IMG/VR virus record: IMGVR_UViG_3300044641_006011
Location: 1 to 64,000 of that record
Strand: one strand, 5' to 3'
Length of the DNA: 64,000 nucleotides
Source of the DNA: a virus
Below the pieces are notes generated by a model. That model had not been told where the DNA came from. It did no database searches and worked only from the letters and a program-made list of their open reading frames with translations. Position numbers and translations under genes: made by a program. This document shows positions 40,781 through 48,062 of this stretch, one piece after another (position 1 is the first letter of the stretch; every line of letters starts with the position of its first letter).

Positions 40781-41526
40781 CAATACTTACCTTCAGTACA
40801 ATACTCTACTCTTTTATTTGGATAGTATGGATACTTTCCTTCCTGTGGTTTCATATATCCACACCCAATCAACCAATCCATAGTCATTGGTGTTGGGCGA
40901 ATTTGATCCCATAAAGGACCCTTGGCGCACATTTCTATCTTTTCAGCAGTTACATTCGATTGTTCTTCTGCCCAGTTTGCGTCTGCCTCCCAAGGAATAG
41001 CACGACTTTGCATCATTGACTCATAAGTTAATCTAGTATTTTTCATAATCCAAGCAGGAATTTCACTATCCTGATGCACTTGAGCCATAAAGGATGTTTG
41101 CAATCCACCACCCATACAATCCTGAACAACATGCCATCCTTCGTGTCTCAGTGTTCCTAAAAACTCTCTTGGATCTTTAAGAAGAGTTTCATTAACAAAG
41201 AAACGGTTGTAGTTTGGTTTATACAATCCTACTGTCCTTGGAGTAAAATATCTTTCTGGTGCAACATAAACTGGAACATTTACACTATCAAGAGCGATAA
41301 TAATCCTTTTCAATTCCTCTCTGAATGGATCAAAGTCTGGTTTTTTTAGTAATTCAGAATCCACTGAAAGTTTTTCTACACCTTCAGTACATTCCAAAAG
41401 AATCATACAACCCATTGCCTCTGCACTATAAGGTCTTACTGTTGGTTGTGTTCTTAACAACTTATCAGCATATACTGGACCAACTAAAGTTAATGATAAA
41501 CCAATTGTTGCTAGGATTTTTTTCAT
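40780..41526 (-). CDS. secreted zinc-protease-like protein with HExxH
   Basis: 248 residues. A signal peptide (MKKILATIGLSLTLVGPVYA) and a gluzincin-type HEGWH at 128-132, followed by a possible third ligand in the helix with EADANWAEEQ near 199-208. Several Cys could form disulfides in the periplasm. It may cut host envelope proteins. The protease call rests on the motif and secretion only. Confidence 0.7.
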   Translation of the reverse strand: MKKILATIGLSLTLVGPVYADKLLRTQPTVRPYSAEAMGCMILLECTEGVEKLSVDSELLKKPDFDPFREELKRIIIALDSVNVPVYVAPERYFTPRTVGLYKPNYNRFFVNETLLKDPREFLGTLRHEGWHVVQDCMGGGLQTSFMAQVHQDSEIPAWIMKNTRLTYESMMQSRAIPWEADANWAEEQSNVTAEKIEMCAKGPLWDQIRPTPMTMDWLIGCGYMKPQEGKYPYYPNKRVEYCTEGKY

Positions 41527-41723
41527 TCATCCCACCATCCTTCTTGTTTATGAATCCAGACTTTCAAATCTTTTACATACTTTCTCAAGATCTGGGCCTG
41601 TTCTTCATGCCAAAAATCACCCGTCTCCATAAAAAGACGGGTGTGATTATCTATAGCTTTCAATATTTGGTGGATTGGAGCGTTCCAACACTCCCTCTTT
41701 GGAGTGTTCCATTCTCTTGGCAT
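41523..41723 (-). CDS. small conserved protein, unknown
   Basis: 66 residues, Trp- and charge-rich (MPREWNTPKRECWNAPIHQI, then DLKVWIHKQEGWWDE), helical. Overlaps both neighbours. Unknown. Confidence 0.68.
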   Translation of the reverse strand: MPREWNTPKRECWNAPIHQILKAIDNHTRLFMETGDFWHEEQAQILRKYVKDLKVWIHKQEGWWDE

Positions 41724-41824
41724 TTGTATTCAACTGTATAAAGTTGTCCTTTATGTATAAAATCAACCGCACATAAATTAGGTCCAATTATAATATTACC
41801 AGCAATTAAAATTTCTAGTAACAT
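41660..41824 (-). CDS. small protein, unknown
   Basis: 54 residues (MLLEILIAGNIIIGPNLCAV, then DFIHKGQLYTVEYKCQENG). A hydrophobic start and strand-like middle. Overlaps the next gene by 64 nt in another frame, and its ATG overlaps the stop of the gene before it, which supports translation. Confidence 0.58.
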   Translation of the reverse strand: MLLEILIAGNIIIGPNLCAVDFIHKGQLYTVEYKCQENGTLQRGSVGTLQSTKY

Positions 41825-41940
41825 TATTTTTTCTTGCCTCCATTTTTTGCTTTATTGGCATTGGCGTTTCCAGAGTTCTGCTTTTTATTATTAGCAGAAC
41901 CTGCTCCACCTTTCTTAGCTTTGTTTGCTGACTTTGCCAT
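41824..41940 (-). CDS. tiny basic low-complexity protein
   Basis: 38 residues made almost only of K, N, A, G and S (MAKSANKAKKGGAGSANNKK). Disordered; could bind nucleic acid. Fits between the TM gene and the 54-residue gene with touching ends. Confidence 0.55.
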   Translation of the reverse strand: MAKSANKAKKGGAGSANNKKQNSGNANANKAKNGGKKK

Positions 41941-42281
41941 TATGCTCCTGTACGTGGTTGAACTTGACCTTCAAGAACTTCTACTCTTTCTTCAAGAGAT
42001 TGCTCTGAAGTGGTTACTTCAGGTGCTGGTGGTTCTGGAGGTGCTTCTACAAACTCTTCTCTTTTTGGTTCTCCTTTCTTTTCGTCTTCTTCATCTCCAC
42101 CTTTCTTCATAGTATTAATACCAAAAGTGGCGGCAGATGCAGTGAAAACTGTTGCAATAAATGTTGGGTCCATCTTAGATAGAGTACCAGCATAACTTGC
42201 AGTCAGAAGAGCAGCAGACCAACCCAAAATACATATACGAATTAATTGTCCCATAGCATTTTCGTTTTTCTTGTTAGTCAT
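41940..42281 (-). CDS. holin-like membrane protein
   Basis: 113 residues with two membrane helices (QLIRICILGWSAALLTASYAG and FIATVFTASAATFGINTM) and a charged, Pro-rich soluble tail (EEDEKKGEPKREE...). It lies 19 nt after the GH24 lysozyme gene. Two helices beside a lysozyme fit a holin, which would pierce the inner membrane at lysis; this is inference. Confidence 0.6.
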   Translation of the reverse strand: MTNKKNENAMGQLIRICILGWSAALLTASYAGTLSKMDPTFIATVFTASAATFGINTMKKGGDEEDEKKGEPKREEFVEAPPEPPAPEVTTSEQSLEERVEVLEGQVQPRTGA

Positions 42282-42300
42282 TGTAGTTTAGTGTGTGAAG

Positions 42301-42972
42301 TTAACTTTTTTTCCAAGCTTCACCTTCTGCTTTTCTTCTACGAGCAAGACCTGCTTCTACATTTGAACCAGGATTTCTGTAAAGATAAAGCGCATCAGGA
42401 ACCATATCCCACTCTTTATTCTTCAGGCGTTTAGTAATAGTATTAAAGTTATCACCACCGTAAAAACCGGCACCAAGATTATAAGCAAAGCTGAGCAGAG
42501 CGCCTCTTTTTCCATCAGACATTTCATTCCAGTGTGGGATTTTGCGAAGTGCAGGAAGAAATTCATTCTTACACTGTTCAATAAGAAGTGAATCTGCTTC
42601 TTGTTGAGTCAAAGTATCACCAAGTTTAAAGTGAGATCCATCCTTCTTACGGGTTGAACCCCAACCAATTGTGATTGGAAGTCCACCTGTGAGAGGATCA
42701 GGATATGCATTTAAATGACATCCTTCAAACTCTTTGATGAGTTTTAGACCCATCATAGGCATATCATCACCACCTGCTACAGTAGCGGCAGCAGTTGGTG
42801 CTGATGCTGGTGCCGCATTACCCTTTTTTCCCCTATAAATCTCCGCCCAATCAATATTATCTTCTAGATACTTGACTGGGAGGTTATCTTCCAACCACTG
42901 AACTGCTTTGACGTGGTTAGGGTTCTTCTCGTCATAAAACTTGAAGAAGTTATGTAGATCGATTCTTGCCAT
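42301..42972 (-). CDS. GH24 lysozyme (T4 lysozyme type) with N-terminal domain
   Basis: 223 residues. Residues 1-45 (LHNFFKFYDEKNPNHVKAVQW...) form a domain shared with the gene at 43071. From about 75 is the lysozyme: LIKEFEGCHLNAYPD with catalytic Glu, TIGWGSTRKKDGS, and SFAYNLGAGF with ARRRKAEGEAW. It cleaves peptidoglycan glycan strands. No signal peptide, so export needs a holin, as for T4 gpe. Confidence 0.93.
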   Translation of the reverse strand: MARIDLHNFFKFYDEKNPNHVKAVQWLEDNLPVKYLEDNIDWAEIYRGKKGNAAPASAPTAAATVAGGDDMPMMGLKLIKEFEGCHLNAYPDPLTGGLPITIGWGSTRKKDGSHFKLGDTLTQQEADSLLIEQCKNEFLPALRKIPHWNEMSDGKRGALLSFAYNLGAGFYGGDNFNTITKRLKNKEWDMVPDALYLYRNPGSNVEAGLARRRKAEGEAWKKS

Positions 42973-43057
42973 TGTTGTCTCCGAAATACCGTTGATAAAG
43001 TTCGTTTGCTTCTAGGTGCCTACCATTATTTGTAAGATCTTTGATCACTTTAAGCAT
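42950..43057 (-). CDS. possible small helical protein
   Basis: 35 residues (MLKVIKDLTNNGRHLEANEL...), overlapping the lysozyme start by 23 nt. A GAAAG lies upstream. The order fits a real small gene, but evidence is thin. Confidence 0.45.
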   Translation of the reverse strand: MLKVIKDLTNNGRHLEANELYQRYFGDNNGKNRST

Positions 43058-43070
43058 CTTTCTTTTAAAA

Positions 43071-43742
43071 TTAATCGAAGATTCTGCCCCATCCATCGTT
43101 ACCTCCTGGGCACCAACGATGCTTAAGAACTGCTTTTGTGTAAATAGTCTTCTTACCGTTTGTAACTGGACCAGTATAGTTATCGTTCAATGAACCATAG
43201 GGGTCATTGATATAATATCCTTTACCATCTGGAGTCTTACCAATTACAACACACATGTGCCCACCAGTAGGTGCAGATAAAGAACCCCTGTGCAAGATAC
43301 CAATAACAACAGGTTTCCCAGCATCAAGACTCTTATCAATGTCAGCAAAAGAAAGATTGTAACTAAAGTGTGACTTAATTCCATAACCTGCGAGAACTTT
43401 CGTTTGTACCGCATGGTCAGTAGTATCGCCAATTGCAAATACTTTCTTAACATACTCGTCATCACCTTTAATGCTTCCTGGCTTGAGGAAAGCAAGGCAC
43501 ATAGCACATGACGAACTGTTACAAGTTCTTTGTGCATCTCTGTAATTGTCTACTTGATTGAAGTAAGGAACATTCAGAACTGCTGGTGTAGGTGGCTTAG
43601 TTCTAAAAATTCCAATCCAATCTGCTTCTGAATCATCAAGGAATTGAGCAGGAAGATTGTCTTCTAACCACTGAACTGCTGCTACATGATTTGAATTATT
43701 ATCGTCGTAAAATTTGAAAAAGTTATGAAGATCTAAGGTCAT
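43071..43742 (-). CDS. C39-like cysteine peptidase with shared N-terminal domain
   Basis: 223 residues (ATG at 43742, MTLDLHNFFK; an ATG at 43745 is equally possible). Residues 1-45 repeat the N-terminal domain of the lysozyme gene. From about 55 a C39_2-type papain-like fold follows: NSSSCAMCLAFL with a catalytic Cys, GGHMCVVIGK with His, and YINDPYGSL with Asp. It could cut peptide bonds in peptidoglycan or proteins. The shared domain suggests a common target. Confidence 0.85.
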   Translation of the reverse strand: MTLDLHNFFKFYDDNNSNHVAAVQWLEDNLPAQFLDDSEADWIGIFRTKPPTPAVLNVPYFNQVDNYRDAQRTCNSSSCAMCLAFLKPGSIKGDDEYVKKVFAIGDTTDHAVQTKVLAGYGIKSHFSYNLSFADIDKSLDAGKPVVIGILHRGSLSAPTGGHMCVVIGKTPDGKGYYINDPYGSLNDNYTGPVTNGKKTIYTKAVLKHRWCPGGNDGWGRIFD

Positions 43743-43920
43743 CATTCTCTCCTAAGTACTCTAATGAATAGATATCATGATCTGAAATATTCGGATTCAA
43801 CCATTCACTAAACTCAGATTGAATCGCATGGGCATTTTCAATATCTTTTTCAGATAAAGTATGAATACGATCAATTGCCCAATCATGTGTATTCCGAAGA
43901 GTTTGTTCCAAAGTTGCCAT
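43723..43920 (-). CDS. small helical protein, unknown
   Basis: 65 residues (MATLEQTLRNTHDWAIDRIH...), acidic and helical. Overlaps the peptidase gene by 20 nt and the GIY-YIG-like gene by 38 nt. Unknown. Confidence 0.66.
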   Translation of the reverse strand: MATLEQTLRNTHDWAIDRIHTLSEKDIENAHAIQSEFSEWLNPNISDHDIYSLEYLGENDDLRSS

Positions 43921-44332
43921 AATCTTTTCGCATGTAGCGACCTAGAATATTGCTATTGTAGTACGCTGGTCCCCCATCGTCAAGAGACTCTTTCAACACA
44001 TTATTTAGGAAAAGTTGTTTTGTTTCTTCATAGTTACAGTCACCTTTTGTGTTATGAAGACTTAATATTTCTCTACTGAAGATCTCTTTTCCATACTTTT
44101 TAATATCTTCTTTTAATTCCGGACAAGAACCATAATACTTTTTCCAATCTGATTCTTGTTTTATTCTTCTCTTTTTTCCTGGAGGAGTTCTATAAGACCA
44201 CAGATACTTTCTTCCAATATATTTTTTACCGGTGGTCTTATTGGTAATCAAATAAACAAAACCAAAGTAATCCCCAATATTATCAGTCTCAAAAACTTGG
44301 CTTTTATACAACCAAGGATTCTCATAGCTCAT
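43883..44332 (-). CDS. GIY-YIG-type nuclease, Seg-like
   Basis: 149 residues. FGFVYLITNKTTGKKYIGRKYL is a GIY-YIG core (YLI...KKYIGRK) with the Arg, then a basic middle (RTPPGKKRRIKQESDWKKYYG). Shorter than typical homing GIY-YIG proteins, so either a Seg-like free nuclease or a repair-type one. Late box at 44354-44361 and a sigma70-like promoter at 44380-44409. Confidence 0.8.
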   Translation of the reverse strand: MSYENPWLYKSQVFETDNIGDYFGFVYLITNKTTGKKYIGRKYLWSYRTPPGKKRRIKQESDWKKYYGSCPELKEDIKKYGKEIFSREILSLHNTKGDCNYEETKQLFLNNVLKESLDDGGPAYYNSNILGRYMRKDYGNFGTNSSEYT

Positions 44333-44353
44333 ATCATAATCTTATAGAGCTAT

Positions 44354-44361
44354 TATTTATC
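44354..44361 (-). promoter_or_regulatory. late-type promoter of GIY-YIG-like gene
   Basis: GATAAATA on the minus strand, 22 nt before the ATG. Confidence 0.5.
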
Positions 44362-44379
44362 TTCAAAGGAGACAAACCT

Positions 44380-44409
44380 ATTCTAGGTATATTCCAATGG
44401 TTTTGTCAA
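44380..44409 (-). promoter_or_regulatory. sigma70-like promoter of GIY-YIG-like gene
   Basis: TTGACA (44404-44409), 18 nt, TAGAAT (44380-44385) on the minus strand. Confidence 0.6.
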
Positions 44410-44415
44410 GCCCTT

Positions 44416-44423
44416 GATAAATA
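44416..44423 (+). promoter_or_regulatory. late-type promoter of the paired structural genes
   Basis: GATAAATA on the plus strand, 20 nt before the 44444 start; divergent from the GIY-YIG-like gene. Confidence 0.55.
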
Positions 44424-44443
44424 TCTAATAAAGACTTATAATA

Positions 44444-44785
44444 ATGACAGTTTACGTCAGAAATTTTGTAATTAATCAAGGTGTTGATTTTTCACAAAAT
44501 TTGAATTTTGAATCAACTTCAGATGTGCCAATAGTTTTGTCTGGATATGCAGCTTCTTCATATATTAGAAAACATCCGGAATCTAGAAATATTGTCGCTG
44601 GGTTTGGAATAAGTTTTAGCAACCCATCCGCTGGAGAGTTAACATTATCTTTGGGATCTACTATAACAACAAATATTAAAGAAGGAAGATATGTCTATGA
44701 TGTTGTCCTCAAAAATAATACAACTGGAAAAAAATCTGTAATTATGGAAGGTATGATTTTTGTAAGATCTGGAATCACCGCATAA
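44444..44785 (+). CDS. beta-rich virion-type protein, paralogue A
   Basis: 113 residues of strands: NFVINQGVDFSQNLNF, SGYAASSYIRKHPES, SAGELTLSLGSTITTNI, GRYVYDVVL. The order is repeated in the next gene, so they are tandem duplicates. Resembles small baseplate or head-decoration domains; no family named. Late-type promoter just upstream. Confidence 0.72.
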   Translation: MTVYVRNFVINQGVDFSQNLNFESTSDVPIVLSGYAASSYIRKHPESRNIVAGFGISFSNPSAGELTLSLGSTITTNIKEGRYVYDVVLKNNTTGKKSVIMEGMIFVRSGITA

Positions 44786-44791
44786 GAAAAA

Positions 44792-45124
44792 ATGGCAATT
44801 TACATATCAAATCTTGTAGTATACACCGACGTAGATTTTGAACAAACATTTGAACTAACAAATGTTGATAATTCCCCTCTTAATCTTGTTGGATATACTG
44901 CTTCATCAAAAATAAAGAAGAATAGCGATTCCGATTCTTCTGTATCATTTACTGTTTCTTTTCCGAATCAAGAAACTGGAGAAGTTAAAGTAGCATTGGC
45001 AGCAACACAAACATCACAAATAAAACCTGGAGTCTATCAATACGACTTAGTATTGATAAAATCAGGTATTAAAACGAGAGCAGTTGAAGGGGAAGTATTT
45101 GTTAAAAAGGCAATAACTAGATAA
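44792..45124 (+). CDS. beta-rich virion-type protein, paralogue B
   Basis: 110 residues; NLVVYTDVDFEQTFEL, VGYTASSKIKKN, TGEVKVALAATQTSQI and GVYQYDLVLI align with the preceding protein in order. It lies 6 nt behind it. Likely same fold and role. Confidence 0.72.
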   Translation: MAIYISNLVVYTDVDFEQTFELTNVDNSPLNLVGYTASSKIKKNSDSDSSVSFTVSFPNQETGEVKVALAATQTSQIKPGVYQYDLVLIKSGIKTRAVEGEVFVKKAITR

Positions 45125-45125
45125 T

Positions 45126-45150
45126 AAAAAAGGGAGAAATTGCCCTCCCT
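45126..45150 (-). terminator. terminator of the Ala/Lys-rich gene
   Basis: AGGGAG and CTCCCT stem with an 8-nt loop, followed on the minus strand by a T-run. It can also act weakly on the plus strand. Confidence 0.8.
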
Positions 45151-45166
45151 AATATGCAAATTAAAA

Positions 45167-46651
45167 TCAATTTTTTGGTTTTCTATTTGGATTTGGCATA
45201 TTTGCAGTTCCTGGTCTATCAGTTTTAGACCCTCTACCAGCCCTTCCACCACGTCTTGGTTGCTCACTATGTTGAGGAGTTCCCTCACCATATTGTGAAT
45301 CTACACCGTGCTCTGTTCTAGATTTTGCTCTTCCTGCAATTTGATTCATGATTGATGCTTTTGATCTTGGATTTTTGAATCCAGGACCTTGAGGCTTATA
45401 AGTTGTTTTTGCCCCTGGTTCTTCTGCTTTTTCACTTGCTCTTCTTGCAAGTTTTTCAGTCGTTGTTTCTTCTACGATATTAGTAATCATTTCGACATCC
45501 ATTTGTGACATAATATATTGAGCTTCGGAAATTGTTTCAGCCTGCTCAGTATCAAGCAAGTATTCCATAACTAAATCATAGATATCATTTTCACTATATT
45601 CATAATGTGCATTTTGAAGACTTGGCAATTTGGCGCCAGTTGCTTTTGGTTCTTGTCCTTTTGGATAAACTGGAGTTCCGCCACCCAGTCCAGAACCTGG
45701 TTTCATTTTTACTGACCCACCAACATTTTCATCAACATTTTCACCTTCTGGTTCATAAGACATTGTAAGCCCACCCTTTACAACTGATTTTAATGGTTTA
45801 GTGCCATGAGAGAACTCTCTGCTTCTTGGTTGAGTTACAGCAGAACCTGATGTTGCAGATCCTGCTGCTTTTGGAGATCCAGTAGATGCTGGTTTTGCAC
45901 CATGAGTTAATTCAGGTCCTCTCATCCCTGCGGCATTTTGTGCAGATCTCTGTGTCGCCATCGTTGCTTTTATATTACCAAGAGATGGCTCTTCATTAAT
46001 TGAAGATTCACCAAGTCTTTCAGCAGCTCTACCAGCAGCAGCACCTGCTTTACGTGCCTTCTGGGCAACTACACCAGCAGCGCCTGCTGCCTTACGGAGA
46101 CCCCTTCCAAGCAGGCTCTTAACACCCTGCTTAACTTCTGCCTTCTTCGCTCTAGCAGCGTCTGTGACCGCTGTAACTGCCTTGCCAGGAGCACTTGCAA
46201 CAGCACTAGCAGCTTTGCCAACTGCATGAAGAGCGCCACGTCCTGCTCTTCTTGCCTCATCCTTGGCGATTGAACCTGCAATTTCAACACCTGCCTTAAT
46301 GCCCTTTGCCTTTGTTTTAACACGCTCTACAGCGCCTTTTACCGCTGCCTTACGTGCTGTTGCTTTTCTTCCACCAAGTCTTTCTTTTGCTCTTGCAGTT
46401 CTTTCTTCTGGACTCTCAGTATCGCTACCGTAAGTTACTTTTGCTTCTTCAAGTTCTTCGGCATCAAAATAGATTTCTGCCGCTTCTTGAATGGCATTAG
46501 TTGCTTCATCGAGAGTATATCCAAACTCTAAACATTCTTCTACTAGTTCTTCAACAATCTCTTCAATCATTTCAGAAGAAATATCATCGTCTTCTTGCTG
46601 ATAAATTGATTGATATGATTTGTACAAATCTTTGATATCAGATGGGAGCAT
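45167..46651 (-). CDS. large Ala/Lys-rich virion-type protein
   Basis: 494 residues. An acidic helical start (MLPSDIKDLYKSYQSIYQQE and then EMIEEIVEELVEE), an Ala/Lys/Arg-rich amphipathic region (about 85-215; KATARKAAVKGAVERVKTKA) like histone H1 or apolipoprotein helices, then a disordered Gly/Pro/Ser part with HYEYSENDIYDLVMEYLL near 345-365. The motif MSYEPEGE also occurs in the gene at 53326. Likely an internal head or structural protein. Its late promoter (46682-46689) is perfect. Confidence 0.75.
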   Translation of the reverse strand: MLPSDIKDLYKSYQSIYQQEDDDISSEMIEEIVEELVEECLEFGYTLDEATNAIQEAAEIYFDAEELEEAKVTYGSDTESPEERTARAKERLGGRKATARKAAVKGAVERVKTKAKGIKAGVEIAGSIAKDEARRAGRGALHAVGKAASAVASAPGKAVTAVTDAARAKKAEVKQGVKSLLGRGLRKAAGAAGVVAQKARKAGAAAGRAAERLGESSINEEPSLGNIKATMATQRSAQNAAGMRGPELTHGAKPASTGSPKAAGSATSGSAVTQPRSREFSHGTKPLKSVVKGGLTMSYEPEGENVDENVGGSVKMKPGSGLGGGTPVYPKGQEPKATGAKLPSLQNAHYEYSENDIYDLVMEYLLDTEQAETISEAQYIMSQMDVEMITNIVEETTTEKLARRASEKAEEPGAKTTYKPQGPGFKNPRSKASIMNQIAGRAKSRTEHGVDSQYGEGTPQHSEQPRRGGRAGRGSKTDRPGTANMPNPNRKPKN

Positions 46652-46681
46652 TTTCTTTATACTTATAGAGATTCCTACGAA

Positions 46682-46689
46682 TATTTATA
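46682..46689 (-). promoter_or_regulatory. T4-type late promoter of the Ala/Lys-rich gene
   Basis: A perfect TATAAATA on the minus strand, 31 nt before the ATG. It touches the T-run of the terminator at 46689-46713. Confidence 0.75.
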
Positions 46690-46713
46690 AAAAAAGAGGG
46701 TCCGAAGACCCTC
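46689..46713 (-). terminator. terminator after the nrd group with TTCG loop
   Basis: GAGGGTC and GACCCTC with a TTCG tetraloop, followed by seven T on the minus strand. The stem takes in the stop codon of the small gene at 46712. Confidence 0.92.
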
Positions 46714-46873
46714 AGTTTACATCATCAGTTTTTTTACCTAACCATTCTGTCTCATAGTCATAATCACCAAACAGAAATTCATCTGCTTCTGCTGCATTCT
46801 TATATGCGTTTATGATATCTTGTTCCACCCATTCATCATAATTGGAATCCTGAGAAAGTATCTTTGGTAACAT
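46712..46873 (-). CDS. small acidic protein behind nrdB
   Basis: 53 residues (MLPKILSQDSNYDEWVEQDI...), acidic (EADEFLFGDYDYETEW). It overlaps the end of nrdB by 38 nt and shares its stop with the terminator stem. Unknown; linkage suggests RNR-related expression. Confidence 0.65.
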   Translation of the reverse strand: MLPKILSQDSNYDEWVEQDIINAYKNAAEADEFLFGDYDYETEWLGKKTDDVN

Positions 46874-48017
46874 CTTGTTTAATCCCACCTACTATGTATG
46901 ATTCAACTTCCGTTTCCTGGGGTGCCACTTGAAGTCCCTTAGAAGAAATCCAATGCTCAGTCCAAGGAAGTGGATTATTCTTAGCAGGAATATCATAAAG
47001 TGGGCGAAGACCAATCGCCTTCATTCTACGATTAGCAATCCATTCAACATACTGCTGTAACAGTTTGTCATTCAAACCAATCATAGATCCATCCTTGAAC
47101 AGATACTCTGCCCAAAGTTTTTCTTGATTGACAGCGTTCTCAAAGGTCTTGTAGACCCATTGCTCTTCTTCTTGTGAGATTTTCTTCATATCAGGATCAT
47201 CACCTTCCTTCCACTTGTTAAGAATGTTTTGAGTGATGACAAGGTGCTGATTTTCATCTCTAGCAATTAGTGAGATGATTTTTGCACTTCCTTCCATAAG
47301 TTTGAGTTCGCCAAATGCAAAACTGCAAGCGAAACTGACATAAAAGCGAATACCTTCAAGAATATTAACGTTTGCAACTGCTCTGAAAAGTTTTCGTTTG
47401 AGTTCATACCTTTCTGCCTGGGCGTAGGGAACTTGTTCTTGGGCATGTTTCCAAAGTTCAGAAGTCCCATAATGTTGAGCACTATTAATGAAGTCATTAT
47501 ATGCCTCAGTTACACTGACAGCACGTTCCATAATACGATCCTCTTTTAAAATCGTATCAAAAACTTCAGATGGATCTGAATAGACATTCTTGATAATATA
47601 GGTGTATGAGCGGGAGTGGATCATCTCCATAAACTCCCAAACCTTCATACACGCCTCCAGTTCGGGAAGTGAACAGTATGGTGCAAATGCCATACCAGGT
47701 CCGCGACCCTGAACAGAGTCCAGCATCACCTGATACTTCAGGTTGCTGGTAAAAATGTGTTTTTGTTCGGGGCGAAGGGATTGATAATCTCCACGATCCT
47801 TTTGGAGGGAGACCTCCTCAGGTCTCCAGAAATATCCTAATTGCTGTGTTGTGAGTTTATCAAAGATTGGATACTTATAAGAATCATATCTCTGAATTCC
47901 AAGCGGTTGACCAAAAAACATTGGTTGTTTCTTAGTATCAACTTCTTCGGAGTTGAAAACTGTCATTTGATTGATCACTTTTCTATCCTCTAAACTTGTT
48001 TTAAAACTAAAAGTCAT
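46836..48017 (-). CDS. nrdB: ribonucleotide reductase, class Ia small subunit
   Basis: 393 residues. Ferritin-like diiron fold with ligands in FMEMIHSRSYTYII and RDENQHLVITQNIL, and VNILEGIRFYVSFACSFAFGE. It makes the tyrosyl radical used by NrdA. A 45-nt gap lies between it and nrdA upstream. Confidence 0.95.
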   Translation of the reverse strand: MTFSFKTSLEDRKVINQMTVFNSEEVDTKKQPMFFGQPLGIQRYDSYKYPIFDKLTTQQLGYFWRPEEVSLQKDRGDYQSLRPEQKHIFTSNLKYQVMLDSVQGRGPGMAFAPYCSLPELEACMKVWEFMEMIHSRSYTYIIKNVYSDPSEVFDTILKEDRIMERAVSVTEAYNDFINSAQHYGTSELWKHAQEQVPYAQAERYELKRKLFRAVANVNILEGIRFYVSFACSFAFGELKLMEGSAKIISLIARDENQHLVITQNILNKWKEGDDPDMKKISQEEEQWVYKTFENAVNQEKLWAEYLFKDGSMIGLNDKLLQQYVEWIANRRMKAIGLRPLYDIPAKNNPLPWTEHWISSKGLQVAPQETEVESYIVGGIKQDVTKDTFSGFQL

Positions 48018-48062
48018 AATTTTTCTCTTCTAAACTAACCAACACTGTTATATTTAATAAAC

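Noticed and set aside
46069-46323. 84-residue Leu/Gln/Arg-rich ORF
   Set aside because: Another frame of the Ala/Lys-rich virion gene; low-complexity artefact.
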